The translations under genes and the position numbers were made by a program. A stretch of DNA of 64,000 nt from Stappia indica. Its GTDB lineage: Bacteria; Pseudomonadota; Alphaproteobacteria; Rhizobiales; Stappiaceae. The notes beneath the pieces are model-generated. The model was not told where the DNA came from and did no database searches. It saw only the letters and a program-made list of their open reading frames with translations. Each line of letters opens with the position of its first letter. Position 1 is the first letter of the stretch. The DNA is taken from positions 310,001 to 374,000 of the forward strand of contig NZ_MBQE01000004.1 in NCBI RefSeq assembly GCF_001696535.1, written 5' to 3'. Positions 36,218 to 45,359 of the stretch are shown here, piece after piece.

Positions 36218-36889
36218 ATGAATGTTCTCGACGCGCTCGACAGCCGCTATTCCTGCCGTGCCTTCCGCCCCGATGCGGTGCCGGAGGGTACCGTTCGGGA
36301 GATCCTTGTTGCCGCCGGACGCGCGCCGTCGGGCGGCAATCTTCAGCCCTGGCATGTCCATGCGCTGACCGGCAATCCGTTGGCCGAGCTTCTGGCTGAC
36401 GTCGAGGCGACGATGCAGGAGATGCCGCGCGGCGAGACGCCGGAGTATCGCATCTATCCGGCGGACCTGAAGGAACCCTACGCTTCCCGCAGGTTCGGTG
36501 CAGGGGAAGCGCTCTATGCGGCGCTCGGCGTGTCCCGCGAGGACAAGGCGGGCCGCGGCCGCCAGTTCCGCCAGAATTTCCGCCTCTTCGGTGCACCTGT
36601 CGGTCTTTTCGTCTATCTCGACCGCTCGATGGGCCCGCCGCAATGGGCCGACTGCGGCATGTTCCTGCAGTCGGTGATGCTGGCCGCTCGCGCGCACGGG
36701 CTGCATACCTGTGCCCAGGAAGCCTGGGCACAGTGGCACGGGCTGTTGGCGCGCCATCTGCGGCCCGACCCGGAACACATGTTGTTCTGCGCCATTGCGC
36801 TTGGGCATGCGGATGCGGATGCGCAGGTCAACCGTTGGAGGAGCGAGCGCGTTCCGCTTGACGACATCGCCAGCTTCAAAGGCTTTTGA
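36218..36889 (+). CDS. Nitroreductase family flavoprotein
   Basis: This 223-residue FMN-dependent oxidoreductase starts MNVLDALDSRYSCRAFRPDA with the FMN-phosphate-binding Arg-Ser/Cys-Arg-like RYSCRAF motif. APSGGNLQPWHVH follows near residue 38 and AIALGHADADAQVNRW near the C-terminus. It is the last gene on the strand after the aminobenzoate genes, 94 bases past the RidA-like gene and separated by a hairpin, so it may or may not be part of the same transcript. The natural substrate may be a quinone, enone or nitroaromatic. Confidence 0.88.
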   Translation: MNVLDALDSRYSCRAFRPDAVPEGTVREILVAAGRAPSGGNLQPWHVHALTGNPLAELLADVEATMQEMPRGETPEYRIYPADLKEPYASRRFGAGEALYAALGVSREDKAGRGRQFRQNFRLFGAPVGLFVYLDRSMGPPQWADCGMFLQSVMLAARAHGLHTCAQEAWAQWHGLLARHLRPDPEHMLFCAIALGHADADAQVNRWRSERVPLDDIASFKGF

Positions 36890-36959
36890 GCCCGCGCTTG
36901 TGCCGCTTCGCACCTTGTGAAATAGACAGTCGATCAACGAACGGGACGCGTCCGCCGCC

Positions 36960-38966
36960 GTGACACCTGCTGCCTACCGACCGGATATTGATGGCCTTCG
37001 CGCCGTGGCCGTCCTGTCGGTGGTGGTGTTCCACCTCAACGCGGACTGGCTGCCCGGCGGCTTTGCCGGCGTCGACATCTTCTTCGTCATCTCGGGTTAC
37101 CTGATCACCGGCATCGTCTGGTCTGAACTTGCTGCCGGACGTTTCACGCTCAGGACCTTCTACCAGCGCCGCATCCTGCGCATCGTGCCGGCCTATTATC
37201 TGGTGCTTGCCGCAAGCTTCCTCGTCGGGGCTGTGGTGCTGATGCCGGTGGAGTTCGACGCCTTCTCCATGTCGGCGCGGGCATCCGTGCTCTTTGCGGC
37301 CAACTTCTGGTTCGCCCAGCGGGTCGACTATTTCGACCAGGCCTCCGAGCAGGATCACCTGCTGCATCTCTGGTCGCTGGCGGTCGAGGAACAGTTCTAC
37401 GTCGTCTTCCCGCTGCTTCTGATGCTGCTTGTGCGCTTTGCCGGTGCGTCCGCACGCAAGGCTCTGTTGCTGGTTCTGGTGCTGGGCGCCGTTTCGCTCG
37501 CCGCCAGCATCGCCATGGCCGTACTGGCGCCGCGGGCAGGCTTCTTCATGCCGCACACGCGCGCCTTCGAGCTGATGATCGGCGCGCTGCTCGCCGTATC
37601 GGGAGCCGGTGCCGGGCTTTCACCCGCCGCTCGAGAAGTCGCCGGAGGCCTTGGGCTTGCGCTGATCGCTGCCTCCTTCGTTCTTCTGTCGGACGGATTG
37701 GCGTATCCCGGCGGCTGGGCGCTGCTGCCGTGTGTCGGGGCCGGGCTGGTCATTCTGTCCGGCACCGGAGCCCAGCCACGTATCACCTCCGTCCTGCGCT
37801 GGCCGGTCTGCATCGGCATCGGTCTTGTCTCCTATTCCCTCTACCTCTGGCACTGGCCGGTAATCGCCTTCGCCCGCACTCTGGGCTTTGACCCCGCTGC
37901 GCCGGCGACAACGGTCTCCCTCGTTTTGTTGATGGCGGCTCTTTCGGCAGCGACCTGGCGCTTTGTCGAACAGCCTGTCCGGGGCTGGCGGCACAAGGGG
38001 GCACTACGCGCCTTCGGTCTTTTCGCCGGGCTGTCGCTGGCAACGCTGGCGATCACTGCGGTGGTGGAGGCGACCGACGGTTTGCCGCAGCGCATCCCAC
38101 CGCATGTGGCGGGGCTGATGGCGGCGAACGAGGAATGGCGCACCAGCGACCGCCTTGCCTGCATGAGTCGCTGGCGCGAGGAGGACTTTACTCTTGCCGA
38201 GCGCGGCCAGCCGGACAGCGTCTGCCGACTGGGGGCAAGCGAGGGGAGTGCAAGGGTGGTGCTTTGGGGCGATTCCCACGCCGCCGCCCTGGCGCCGGGT
38301 GCTGATGCCGCACTGACAGAACTCGGCACAGGCGGACTTCTGGTGGCCAAGGCCGGATGCCCGCCGCTGGTGGATCCGCGTATCGTGGGCTCCGAGCCGG
38401 ACGGCACCTGCCAGCAATTCACGGCACGGGTACTGGACGAGATCGTGACCGCCCGTCCCGATGCCGTGATCCTTGCTGCTCGCTGGACGCTCATCGCCGA
38501 GGGCGGTACGGGCGTGGACCTTCGCTTTGCACCGCCCCTTTCGGCTTCACAGCGGCTTGAGCGTTTGAACGCGCTTGAGGCAGCGGCCGAGGCTCTCGCA
38601 GCTCGGTTCGCTCAGGCAGGAATTCCGGTGATCCTGGTTCACACGGTACCCGAGCCGGGCATCAATGTGCCCTCGGCAATCGCCGTGTCGGATCGTTTCG
38701 GCTTTGCAGAGCCTGTCGGGCCTAAGCGTGGCTCTGCACTGGTTCGCCAGCAGTCTACGCGCGCCGCGCTGGAGCGAGCTGCAGCGCGCCACAACTGGCG
38801 TGTGATCGATCCGATCGACCCGCTATGCGGCGCCGGTGAGGGTTGCCGGATCGCCGCGGAGGGCGAGCCGCTCTACTTCGATTCCAATCATCTGACGGTG
38901 CGCGGCGCCGAAACGCTTTCGCCGGCCCTGGTCGAGGCGCTGGCACCGCTGCTCGGCCGCAACTAG
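36960..38966 (+). CDS. Acyltransferase-3/SGNH fusion (OafA-like surface glycan O-acyltransferase)
   Basis: This 668-residue protein has an acyltransferase-3 membrane domain (about residues 8-370) starting with YRPDIDGLRAVAVLSVVVFH and GFAGVDIFFVISGYLI, followed by a periplasmic SGNH domain. SGNH catalytic motifs are VVLWGDSHAA near 435 and DSNHLTVRG near 640. Such fusions O-acetylate lipopolysaccharide O-antigen or other surface polysaccharides, passing acetyl across the inner membrane. Start GTG 36960 has no strong ribosome site. The stop overlaps the convergent NTF2-like gene by four bases. It could modify the glycan made by the 6704-12331 cluster, but nothing in the sequence links them. 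Confidence 0.9.
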   Translation: MTPAAYRPDIDGLRAVAVLSVVVFHLNADWLPGGFAGVDIFFVISGYLITGIVWSELAAGRFTLRTFYQRRILRIVPAYYLVLAASFLVGAVVLMPVEFDAFSMSARASVLFAANFWFAQRVDYFDQASEQDHLLHLWSLAVEEQFYVVFPLLLMLLVRFAGASARKALLLVLVLGAVSLAASIAMAVLAPRAGFFMPHTRAFELMIGALLAVSGAGAGLSPAAREVAGGLGLALIAASFVLLSDGLAYPGGWALLPCVGAGLVILSGTGAQPRITSVLRWPVCIGIGLVSYSLYLWHWPVIAFARTLGFDPAAPATTVSLVLLMAALSAATWRFVEQPVRGWRHKGALRAFGLFAGLSLATLAITAVVEATDGLPQRIPPHVAGLMAANEEWRTSDRLACMSRWREEDFTLAERGQPDSVCRLGASEGSARVVLWGDSHAAALAPGADAALTELGTGGLLVAKAGCPPLVDPRIVGSEPDGTCQQFTARVLDEIVTARPDAVILAARWTLIAEGGTGVDLRFAPPLSASQRLERLNALEAAAEALAARFAQAGIPVILVHTVPEPGINVPSAIAVSDRFGFAEPVGPKRGSALVRQQSTRAALERAAARHNWRVIDPIDPLCGAGEGCRIAAEGEPLYFDSNHLTVRGAETLSPALVEALAPLLGRN

Positions 38967-39376
38967 CGGCGCAACCCGTCTTCGGTGCTGCGCGGCCGGG
39001 TGACGTAGTCGAACACCTTGGCGGCGATCAGCCAGCGGCCGTCGATCTTTACCAGCGACAGGAAGTCGGTGAAGAAGCGCTCGCCGATGGAGCTGCGCAC
39101 CTGAGCCAGTGCCGCATGGCGGCCGGCGAAGGTGACCGATACGACTTCCCCGTCCGCAGGCTCGCCGCGCGAGGCGGGTGAGGGGCGGTCGGCAACGATC
39201 GGCAGATAGTGGTCCATGGTCCAGAAGCGGATATCGCCGTCGGTCGTCGCCGCATAGAGGGCATTGTCGTGGAACAGGCTGCCCAGCAGCTCCGCATCGC
39301 TGCGATGCAGGGCATCGTGATAGTGCCCGCATAGATCTAGGATCGCGGCGAAGTCCGCCGTTTCGCTGGATGTCAT
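38963..39376 (-). CDS. NTF2/SnoaL-like small protein
   Basis: This 137-residue cone-shaped NTF2-fold protein has FAAILDLCGHYHDALHRSDA and LLGSLFHDNALYAATTDG near the N-terminus and a typical C-terminal strand VKIDGRWLIAAKVFDYV. Relatives include small isomerases, dehydratases and lumazine-binding-like proteins; the activity here is unknown. It lies 86 bases downstream of the GST gene on the same strand, with an imperfect hairpin between them, and could be co-regulated by the HxlR protein. Confidence 0.75.
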   Translation of the reverse strand: MTSSETADFAAILDLCGHYHDALHRSDAELLGSLFHDNALYAATTDGDIRFWTMDHYLPIVADRPSPASRGEPADGEVVSVTFAGRHAALAQVRSSIGERFFTDFLSLVKIDGRWLIAAKVFDYVTRPRSTEDGLRR

Positions 39377-39402
39377 TTGAAGGCTCCGGTTGTGGTCTTG
39401 CC

Positions 39403-39437
39403 GGAAGCGGCGGACGGACTGCCCGCCCGCCGTTTCC
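39403..39437 (-). other. Imperfect intercistronic hairpin between GST and NTF2-like genes
   Basis: Fifteen-base arms (39403-39417 and 39423-39437) pair with two imperfections around a 5-base loop. It is located 26 bases past the GST stop. No T-run follows on the minus strand. Confidence 0.5.
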
Positions 39438-39462
39438 GTATCTCACGCAGGAAGCAGCTTCT

Positions 39463-40077
39463 TCAGGCGGCTTTGAGCAGGCCTTCGCGCTCCAGCGCAT
39501 GGCGGGTAGCCGTGCGGGCCCCGGCGCGGGCCTCGAAGGCCTTCACGTTCGGGAACTCGTCCAGCGAGATGCCGACGAAGCCGGTCCAGTTCAGCACGGT
39601 GAAGAGATAGGCGTCAGCCACCGAGAACGTCTCGCCCATGAGGTAGGAGCGGCCATCAGCAAAGATCGGCTCGAAATGTGCAATCCGCTTGAGGGCCTTC
39701 TCGACCGCCGCCTCGCGCGCAGCACCTTCCGCTCCCTGGAACAGCGGTCCGAAGGACTTGTGCAGCTCGGCGGAGATGAAATTCAGGTGCTGGTGCAACT
39801 GCGTGCGCTCCCAGGAACCGGGTGCCGGCGCCAGCTCGGATGCCGGGTGCTGGTCCGCCAGGTACTGCAGGATCGCGGCGCCTTCGGTCAGCACGTTGCC
39901 ATTGTCCAGCTCCAGCGCGGGCACATAGCCGTCCGGGTTGATCTCGAGGAAGTCGCGCCCGCCGGCGGTCTTCTTTGCAGCCGTGTCGACGCTCTCGACG
40001 TCGAACGAAAGACGCAGCTCGTTGAGGACGATATGCGTGGCGAGCGAGCAGGCGCCCGGCTTGTAGTAGAGCTTCAT
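39463..40077 (-). CDS. Glutathione S-transferase, beta-class GstA-like
   Basis: This 204-residue protein has the thioredoxin-fold N-terminus MKLYYKPGACSLATHIVLNE with the beta-class Cys10, the glutathione-contact segment TEGAAILQYLAD near residue 65, and a C-terminal helical domain with FSVADAYLFTVLNWTGFV (the N-capping Asp of the GST fold). It conjugates or reduces electrophiles using glutathione. It is divergent from the HxlR regulator gene at 40305, an arrangement that usually means redox or electrophile induction. Confidence 0.92.
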   Translation of the reverse strand: MKLYYKPGACSLATHIVLNELRLSFDVESVDTAAKKTAGGRDFLEINPDGYVPALELDNGNVLTEGAAILQYLADQHPASELAPAPGSWERTQLHQHLNFISAELHKSFGPLFQGAEGAAREAAVEKALKRIAHFEPIFADGRSYLMGETFSVADAYLFTVLNWTGFVGISLDEFPNVKAFEARAGARTATRHALEREGLLKAA

Positions 40078-40174
40078 CGTGTCGGTGCTCCCGTATGGCT
40101 GGCCGTCCGGTTGCGTCCGGATCGGGGCGAGTTGTTGCGGTCGTTTTCCGCGTCACGGGCATCTAGGAAGCTTT

Positions 40175-40236
40175 GGTTACCTTTGTAAACCTGCAAACCT
40201 TGTGTTACGGGAAAATGAGATTTCCGACTGGTAACC
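40175..40236. promoter_or_regulatory. Probable HxlR operator region (paired GGTTACC/GGTAACC sites)
   Basis: In the gap between the GST and HxlR genes, GGTTACC (40175-40181) and its complement GGTAACC (40230-40236) form an inverted pair. The first overlaps a second imperfect dyad, GGTTAC-N4-GTAAACC (40175-40191). HxlR proteins bind such short dyads as dimers and often regulate the divergent gene. Confidence 0.6.
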
Positions 40237-40304
40237 TGTTGGTCCGCACCCCGGTGCGCCAAAGGCGGGCGAAGGTCGGAACCGACTTTTCCAGGAAGGC
40301 AGAC

Positions 40305-40694
40305 ATGGCCCTCAAGATCCGAAAGAACCAGAGCCCGCCGCCGCCGCGGGGCTGTCCGCTCAGCCATTGCATGGAGATCCTGAAGGGCGCCTGGACGCCG
40401 AACGTCATCTGGTGCCTGGCCGCCGGTTCGCGCCGGTTCTCCGAGCTGCGTCACGACATTCCGGCCGTCTCGGCAAAGGTGCTGACCGTCCGGCTCAGGG
40501 ATCTGGAGAAGAAGGGTGTGGTGGCACGTGCCGTCCGCCCGACATCACCGCCGTCGGTTGAGTATTCGCTGACGGATCTCGGGGCCGAGCTGCTGCCGGC
40601 GATCCGCGCCATCGTCGAAGTGTCGCACAAGCTGAAGATGCGTAACAACGAAGCCTGTCTCGGCAGGACTGCTGCGGCAGAGGCCGCTGAATAG
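40305..40694 (+). CDS. HxlR-family helix-turn-helix regulator
   Basis: This 129-residue HxlR-type winged-helix protein has GCPLSHCMEILKGAWTPNVI near residue 15 (with the family Cys residues that can sense oxidants or electrophiles), then RFSELRHDIPAVSAKVLTVR and LRDLEKKGVVAR. ATG 40305 follows AGGAAGG (40293-40299); a longer frame reaches back into the operator region and is rejected. It likely controls the divergent GST gene, and perhaps the NTF2-like gene, through the 40175-40236 sites. A terminator follows at once. Confidence 0.9.
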   Translation: MALKIRKNQSPPPPRGCPLSHCMEILKGAWTPNVIWCLAAGSRRFSELRHDIPAVSAKVLTVRLRDLEKKGVVARAVRPTSPPSVEYSLTDLGAELLPAIRAIVEVSHKLKMRNNEACLGRTAAAEAAE

Positions 40695-40701
40695 ACGAAA
40701 A

Positions 40702-40724
40702 CGGGCGCGGTGATACCGCGCCCG
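40702..40724. terminator. Bidirectional intrinsic terminator between the HxlR gene and trpE(G)
   Basis: A perfect 10-base stem (40702-40711 with 40715-40724) has a GAT loop. The minus strand continues with TTTTCG, and the plus strand with CCTTTAG, so it should end trpE(G) transcripts well and the HxlR transcript less well. Confidence 0.85.
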
Positions 40725-40745
40725 CCTTTAGGTATTTGCCGCCGA

Positions 40746-42932
40746 TCAGCTGGCGGCAGCCATCGCCTGCGGCGTCTGCCGGGCGAGGCGGGTCACCACA
40801 TTCTGGATGATGCGGTGGCCGGCATCCTGATCGAGCGACATGATCGACTCGGGATGGAACTGCACCGCCGCGACCGGCTCGCTCTCATGCTCGATGGCCA
40901 TGATCACCCCGTCCTCGGTCTCCGATGTGATCCGGAAGCCGGCCGGCAGCTTTTCCTTCTGCGCGTGCAGCGAGTGATAGCGCCCGACCGTAACCGGGGA
41001 GGCCAACCCGTCGAAGAGCATCGAACCTTCGGTAAAGGAGACCGGTGACGGCTTGCCGTGCATGGGGATGGCGAGCTGGGCGAGTTCGCCGCCATAGGCC
41101 TCCGTCAGTGCCTGCAGGCCGAGGCAGACGCCGAAGATCGGCAGCCCGTGCGCCCGCGCCCGGCCGATGGTTGCCGCGCAGTCGAAGTCCTTCGGGCTGC
41201 CGGGGCCGGGCGACAGCACCACCAGGTCCGGCGCGACATCGTGAAACACGCTGTCGGCCACGGGAGAACGGTAGGTCGCGACCTCCGCGCCTGTCTGGCG
41301 GAAGTAATTGGCGAGCGTGTGGACGAAGCTGTCCTCGTGGTCGACGAGCAGGATCTTCAGTCCCTTGCCAGGCTGGGCGGCCATCGGATCGAGCTTGCGC
41401 TCGCGGGCAAGCCCCGCCTCGCGCACGGCGGCGCGCATCGCCTCCGCCTTCAGCTCGGTCTCGGCCTCTTCCTCCTCCGGAACGCTGTCGTAAAGCAGTG
41501 TTGCGCCGGCGCGGATCTGCGCGACGCCGTCCTTGATGCGCACGGTACGCAGCGTTAGGCCGGTGTTCATGTCTCCGTTGAACAGGATCGCGCCGATGGC
41601 ACCACCATACCAGGCGCGCGGGCTCTTCTCGTGGCGCTCGATGAACTCCATCGCCCACCGCTTCGGCGCGCCGGTCACTGTCACTGCCCAGGTGTGCGAC
41701 AGGAATGCGTCGAGCGCGTCGAGATCGTCGCGCAGGATGCCCTCGATATGGTCGACCGTATGGATCAGGCGGGAATACATCTCGATCTGGCGCCGGCCGA
41801 TCACCCGGACAGAGCCCGGCACGCAGATGCGGCTCTTGTCGTTGCGGTCGACATCCGAGCACATGGTCAGCTCGGCCTCGTCCTTGGCCGAGTTCAGCAG
41901 CTTGCGGATCTGTGCCTCGTCCTCGATGGCATTGCGGCCGCGCCGGATGGTGCCGGAGATCGGGCATGTCTCCACGCGCCGTCCGCCGGACACGCGCACA
42001 TACATCTCCGGGCTTGCGCCGACGAGATACTCGGCATTGCCCAGATTGATGAAGAAGCCGTAGGGGGAAGGATTGATCTCCGTCAGCCGGCGACTGACCG
42101 CGGAGGGAGGGGCCGGACAGGCCTCGTAGAACACCTGGCCGGGAACCGTCTCGAACAGGTCGCCGCGCCGGAAGTAGTCCTTGGCGGCATCCACCAGCTT
42201 TGCATATTCGCCGGGAACATGATCGCCGCGTCCGGGATCCTCGTTGGCCGGGCGATAGGCCTCCTTCTTGCCGCCGCGCGGCAGCTCGGCGGTGCTGACC
42301 CCATCCACCTCGAAGTCGTAGCAGCGCACATGCGCCTTGCGGCCGTAGTGGTCGACCAGGAGGATTTCGTCGGGCAGATAAAGCACCACGTCGCGTTGGT
42401 CGTCGGGGCGGTCGAGCACCAGTTCGATGGGCTCGAACTGGAAGGCGAGGTCGTAGCCGAAGGCACCGTAAAGGCCGAGATGCCCGTCGTCGCAGGCAAA
42501 CAACGCGTTGATCGCCCGGATCACCGAAAACACGGAAGGTTGGCGCGAGCGCTCTTCCTCGGAAAATGCACGGGTTGCCGGGCGCACTCTCAAGGTGAGC
42601 ATCCCGCCGTCGCGGACGAACCCCTCTACGTCCTCGTGCGCGGCAAGGCTGCGCTCTACGGCCGGCAGCAGCAGGAGCCCGCGCTCGTTCAGCGCTTCGA
42701 CTCGCACGTCGGACCCGCGCGATTCCAGCACCATCGGCGGGTTGACCAGCGCCATGTCCCAGCGGGTATAGCGGCCGGGATATTCGTAGGAAGAGGAGAA
42801 GACCGCACCGCGCTCTGCGTCCAGCCGGTCGATCCAGGGCGAGGTGCCCTGCTCGTAGTCGGCGGCCCGCGTCACGACGCTGATGCCGATGCCTCCCTTC
42901 GTCACGAAGGTCTCTTCGCGTCCTGTCTGCAT
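40746..42932 (-). CDS. trpE(G): Fused anthranilate synthase, TrpE and TrpG domains in one chain
   Basis: This 728-residue enzyme makes anthranilate from chorismate and glutamine, the first step of tryptophan synthesis. Residues 1-515 are the chorismate-binding component ([20 protein letters not shown] near 308 and [20 protein letters not shown] near 360). Residues 525-728 are a class I glutamine amidotransferase with the nucleophile Cys in [11 protein letters not shown] and the His-Glu pair in [11 protein letters not shown]. This fusion is characteristic of Rhizobiales and some relatives. Expression is probably controlled by the attenuator with leader peptide at 42981-43110. Its product is also the predicted substrate of the catabolic cluster at 20945-36123. 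Confidence 0.96.
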   Translation of the reverse strand: MQTGREETFVTKGGIGISVVTRAADYEQGTSPWIDRLDAERGAVFSSSYEYPGRYTRWDMALVNPPMVLESRGSDVRVEALNERGLLLLPAVERSLAAHEDVEGFVRDGGMLTLRVRPATRAFSEEERSRQPSVFSVIRAINALFACDDGHLGLYGAFGYDLAFQFEPIELVLDRPDDQRDVVLYLPDEILLVDHYGRKAHVRCYDFEVDGVSTAELPRGGKKEAYRPANEDPGRGDHVPGEYAKLVDAAKDYFRRGDLFETVPGQVFYEACPAPPSAVSRRLTEINPSPYGFFINLGNAEYLVGASPEMYVRVSGGRRVETCPISGTIRRGRNAIEDEAQIRKLLNSAKDEAELTMCSDVDRNDKSRICVPGSVRVIGRRQIEMYSRLIHTVDHIEGILRDDLDALDAFLSHTWAVTVTGAPKRWAMEFIERHEKSPRAWYGGAIGAILFNGDMNTGLTLRTVRIKDGVAQIRAGATLLYDSVPEEEEAETELKAEAMRAAVREAGLARERKLDPMAAQPGKGLKILLVDHEDSFVHTLANYFRQTGAEVATYRSPVADSVFHDVAPDLVVLSPGPGSPKDFDCAATIGRARAHGLPIFGVCLGLQALTEAYGGELAQLAIPMHGKPSPVSFTEGSMLFDGLASPVTVGRYHSLHAQKEKLPAGFRITSETEDGVIMAIEHESEPVAAVQFHPESIMSLDQDAGHRIIQNVVTRLARQTPQAMAAAS

Positions 42933-42980
42933 GTCGCTCTTCCCTGCCTCCGCTGTCCGCGGTCCTCCCGGCCGGACATG

Positions 42981-43015
42981 ACAAAGCCGCCGGCGGGACC
43001 CCGCGGCGGCTTTGT
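42981..43015 (-). promoter_or_regulatory. trp attenuator: terminator hairpin with competing antiterminator
   Basis: Read on the minus strand, ACAAAGCCGCCG (43015-43004) pairs perfectly with 42992-42981, 48 bases beyond the leader stop codon. The 5' arm also contains GCCGCC, which can instead pair with GGCGGC at 43060-43055, just after the leader stop, giving an alternative structure. The T-run after the hairpin is short (CTTTGTC). The design matches known trpE(G) attenuators of rhizobia. Confidence 0.8.
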
Positions 43016-43062
43016 GAAACTCCTCGAATGACGTTACGTCACGCGCTGTCGTTCGCCGCCTG

Positions 43063-43110
43063 TTACCAGGAGCGCCACCACCAGCCGTTGATCATCGTCG
43101 TCATCGTCAT
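43063..43110 (-). CDS. trpL: trp leader peptide, Trp-rich
   Basis: This is a 15-codon frame encoding [15 protein letters not shown] and then TAA. Four of the last six residues are Trp (codons at 43075-43083 and 43066-43068), so ribosome stalling at low charged tRNA-Trp would favour the antiterminator. It is located upstream of the trpE(G) attenuator hairpin on the same strand and 60 bases past the preceding gene's stop. A small hairpin (43147-43161) and a possible weak promoter (TTGCGG, 17 bases, TACTGA) lie just before it. The start could be any of three in-frame ATGs; the peptide is not expected to have a function of its own. Confidence 0.88.
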   Translation of the reverse strand: MTMTTMINGWWWRSW

Positions 43111-43169
43111 GCTTTCGTCAGTAGCGCATGCCGACGCCGTCCGCAACGGCGAAAGTCGCCGGCCCAAGC

Positions 43170-44129
43170 TCATGCCCCGGCGACGAAGCGGCCCAGTCGT
43201 ACCGCGGTCTGACCCTTGACCGGTCGCCGGTTCGGCATGATCAGCACCGTGCGGTCCTCCGGCACGGTCACGGGCGTGTCGCCGTCATGGGCGATCACCG
43301 TACCGGCCTTCTCGATCACCTCCTGACCAACATAGTCCTCCACGAAGCGGAAGGTGTCGGTCATGATGGTCACCGGCTCGATGATCTCGATGAAGGTCTG
43401 GGGCGCAGGGGCGGGGAAGCGCGCCAACTCGTCGGCAAAGGCGTTTTCGGCCACTGCACCGGTCACCTGCAGGAAGCGGAGGGTCGTCTCCAGTGCCACA
43501 TCGGCGCTGGCAGCCTCCCAGTGCTGGCCGCATTCCACCAGCAGCGCGTTCTTGTCGCTGGCCGGATCTCCGAAGCCGGCATAGTCGCGCATCCGCTTTC
43601 CGGCCGCGTGGCCTTCGTCGCTGACCACCAGCGCCGGCGTTTCCACCGCACGGGCAAGCGCGCGCCCCTTGGCCAGCGGGCCGGCGATGTAGAGCGGCGC
43701 GGTGGCGCTCTGCATCGAGTGGATGTCGAGCAAGAGGTCGACATCGTCCATGAAGGGGCGCAGCTCCTTGGCACGCTTACGCTCCAGGGTCTCGCCCCCG
43801 CCCAGCGTTTCAGGTTGCCACAATCGGTTCATGTCCTCGTCCGCCCAGCGCGAGGCAAAGGGATCGGCCGGGTCGAAGCGGTCGTAGGCATCCAGGTTGA
43901 TGAAGGCGAGAGACAGCTTGCCGCGCACGGGGCGGATATCCTTGCGGAACAGCCAGTCCAGCGCGATGGGACCGCACAGCTCGTTGCCATGCACCACGGC
44001 CGTCACGGCCACGTGCGGACCGGCGACCCCGCTGTCGAACGTGGTGACGCCCTCGATACCGGTGTTGCCGGCACGGTAGGGAGTGATGTCGGTTTTCGAC
44101 AGCTCGACAGGCGGAGTTTTGGCGGTCAT
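43170..44129 (-). CDS. Succinylglutamate desuccinylase/aspartoacylase family amidohydrolase
   Basis: This 319-residue zinc amidase of the AstE/AspA (M14-like) family has metal ligands in AVVHGNELCG near residue 47 (H-x-x-E) and DIHSMQ near 132, with LVECGQHW near 195 contributing the catalytic-region Glu. The C-terminal 100 residues form the family's beta domain. It removes an acyl group from an N-acyl amino acid; N-acetyl-diaminobutyrate deacetylase (DoeB-like) is an alternative subfamily. It lies next to the ArgE-like gene on the same strand and near an importer with N-formylglutamate amidohydrolase, suggesting a shared acyl-amino-acid pathway. Confidence 0.82.
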   Translation of the reverse strand: MTAKTPPVELSKTDITPYRAGNTGIEGVTTFDSGVAGPHVAVTAVVHGNELCGPIALDWLFRKDIRPVRGKLSLAFINLDAYDRFDPADPFASRWADEDMNRLWQPETLGGGETLERKRAKELRPFMDDVDLLLDIHSMQSATAPLYIAGPLAKGRALARAVETPALVVSDEGHAAGKRMRDYAGFGDPASDKNALLVECGQHWEAASADVALETTLRFLQVTGAVAENAFADELARFPAPAPQTFIEIIEPVTIMTDTFRFVEDYVGQEVIEKAGTVIAHDGDTPVTVPEDRTVLIMPNRRPVKGQTAVRLGRFVAGA

Positions 44130-44167
44130 GGCGTTTCTCTTCGCGAAGGTGGGTAGAAATCCGTGGT

Positions 44168-45334
44168 TCAGCGAGCGGCTTCCTCGATCAGCCGGTCAAG
44201 GAAGGCCTCGCACTTGACGAGTTCCGAGACGGCGATGAACTCGTCCGCCTTGTGGGCCTGTTCGATGGAGCCGGGGCCGATCACCACGGTCGGGATCGCG
44301 GCGATCTCGACGAACCGGCCGCCTTCGGTGCCGTAGGCGACCTTGGCGTGGTCGTTGCGCTCGGCCAGCCGCTTTGCAAGGCGGGTGACGTCGGCATCAG
44401 CCGAGGTGTCGAGGCCGGGGAAGCTGGAGATCTGCTCGAAGGCGATACCGGTCTCGGGGGCACGCGCCTTCATCTCCGGCTCGATCTCCTCGCGGGCGAA
44501 GCGCATCACCTCATCGACAAGCGCGTCGGCATCCTCGCCAGGCAGGACCCGGAACTCGAAGGCGAATTCGCAGTGATCCGGCACGATGTTGAGCGCGATG
44601 CCACCGGAAACCGTACCCGTATGCGCCGTCGTCACCGGCACGTCGTAGAGCGGGTCGCTCGGCCCTTCGGCGAGCTCGATGCCCATCTCTCGGACCTTGA
44701 GGATGAGCCGCGCGGCGTGATCGATGGCGTTGACGCCCTGCGGGGCGAGCGAGGAGTGGCAGGTGCGGCCCGTCACGATGGCCCGGTACGAGCGCTTGGC
44801 CTTGTGGCCGATGATCACCTGCATTTCCGTCGGTTCGCCGACGAAACAGGCCTCCGGCAGGGCGACGGTCTCGACAAGCCGCTCGATGAGGCTCGGCACG
44901 CCCTTGCAGCCCACTTCCTCGTCATAGGAGAAGGCGAAGTGGATCGGCTTGGCGAGATCGCGGGCCAGCATGTCGTCGACCTTGGCAAGACAACAGGCGA
45001 GGAAGCCCTTCATGTCGCAGGCGCCGCGCCCATAGAGCAGGCCGTCGCGCTCGGTCAGCGTGAAGGCGTCGCTGGTCCAGTTCTGGCCGTCCACCGGTAC
45101 CACGTCGGTATGCCCGGACAGCACGTAGCCCGGAACGTCCTTCGGCCCGATGGTGGCAATCAGGTTTGCCTTCTCGCCGGTCTCGTCCGGCACGCGCGTC
45201 GTGGCGATCCCGCGTGCGGCGAAAAACGCCTCCACATGGGCAATCAGCGCGAGGTTGGAGTTACGGCTCGTCGTGTCGAAGCCGACGAGGTCCTTCAGGA
45301 TGCCGGCCGAACGCGGGGCAGCAGGCTGGAGCAT
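44168..45334 (-). CDS. ArgE-type N-acyl amino acid deacylase (M20 family)
   Basis: This 388-residue metallopeptidase-like enzyme of the acetylornithine deacetylase family has metal-binding segments GYVLSGHTDVVPVD near residue 75 and YGRGACDMKGFLACCL near 107, the Glu pair in SYDEEVGCKG near 140, and TEGGRFVEIAAIPTVVIGPG near 350. ATG 45334 is chosen for its AAGGAAAGG site; an upstream extension is non-conserved. ArgE makes ornithine from N-acetylornithine, but the context (LysR regulator, importer, second deacylase) allows a catabolic N-acyl amino acid role. The 38-base gap to the AstE-like gene supports co-transcription. Confidence 0.85.
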   Translation of the reverse strand: MLQPAAPRSAGILKDLVGFDTTSRNSNLALIAHVEAFFAARGIATTRVPDETGEKANLIATIGPKDVPGYVLSGHTDVVPVDGQNWTSDAFTLTERDGLLYGRGACDMKGFLACCLAKVDDMLARDLAKPIHFAFSYDEEVGCKGVPSLIERLVETVALPEACFVGEPTEMQVIIGHKAKRSYRAIVTGRTCHSSLAPQGVNAIDHAARLILKVREMGIELAEGPSDPLYDVPVTTAHTGTVSGGIALNIVPDHCEFAFEFRVLPGEDADALVDEVMRFAREEIEPEMKARAPETGIAFEQISSFPGLDTSADADVTRLAKRLAERNDHAKVAYGTEGGRFVEIAAIPTVVIGPGSIEQAHKADEFIAVSELVKCEAFLDRLIEEAAR

Positions 45335-45359
45335 GCGGTGTCCTTTCCTTGCGGCCGGG

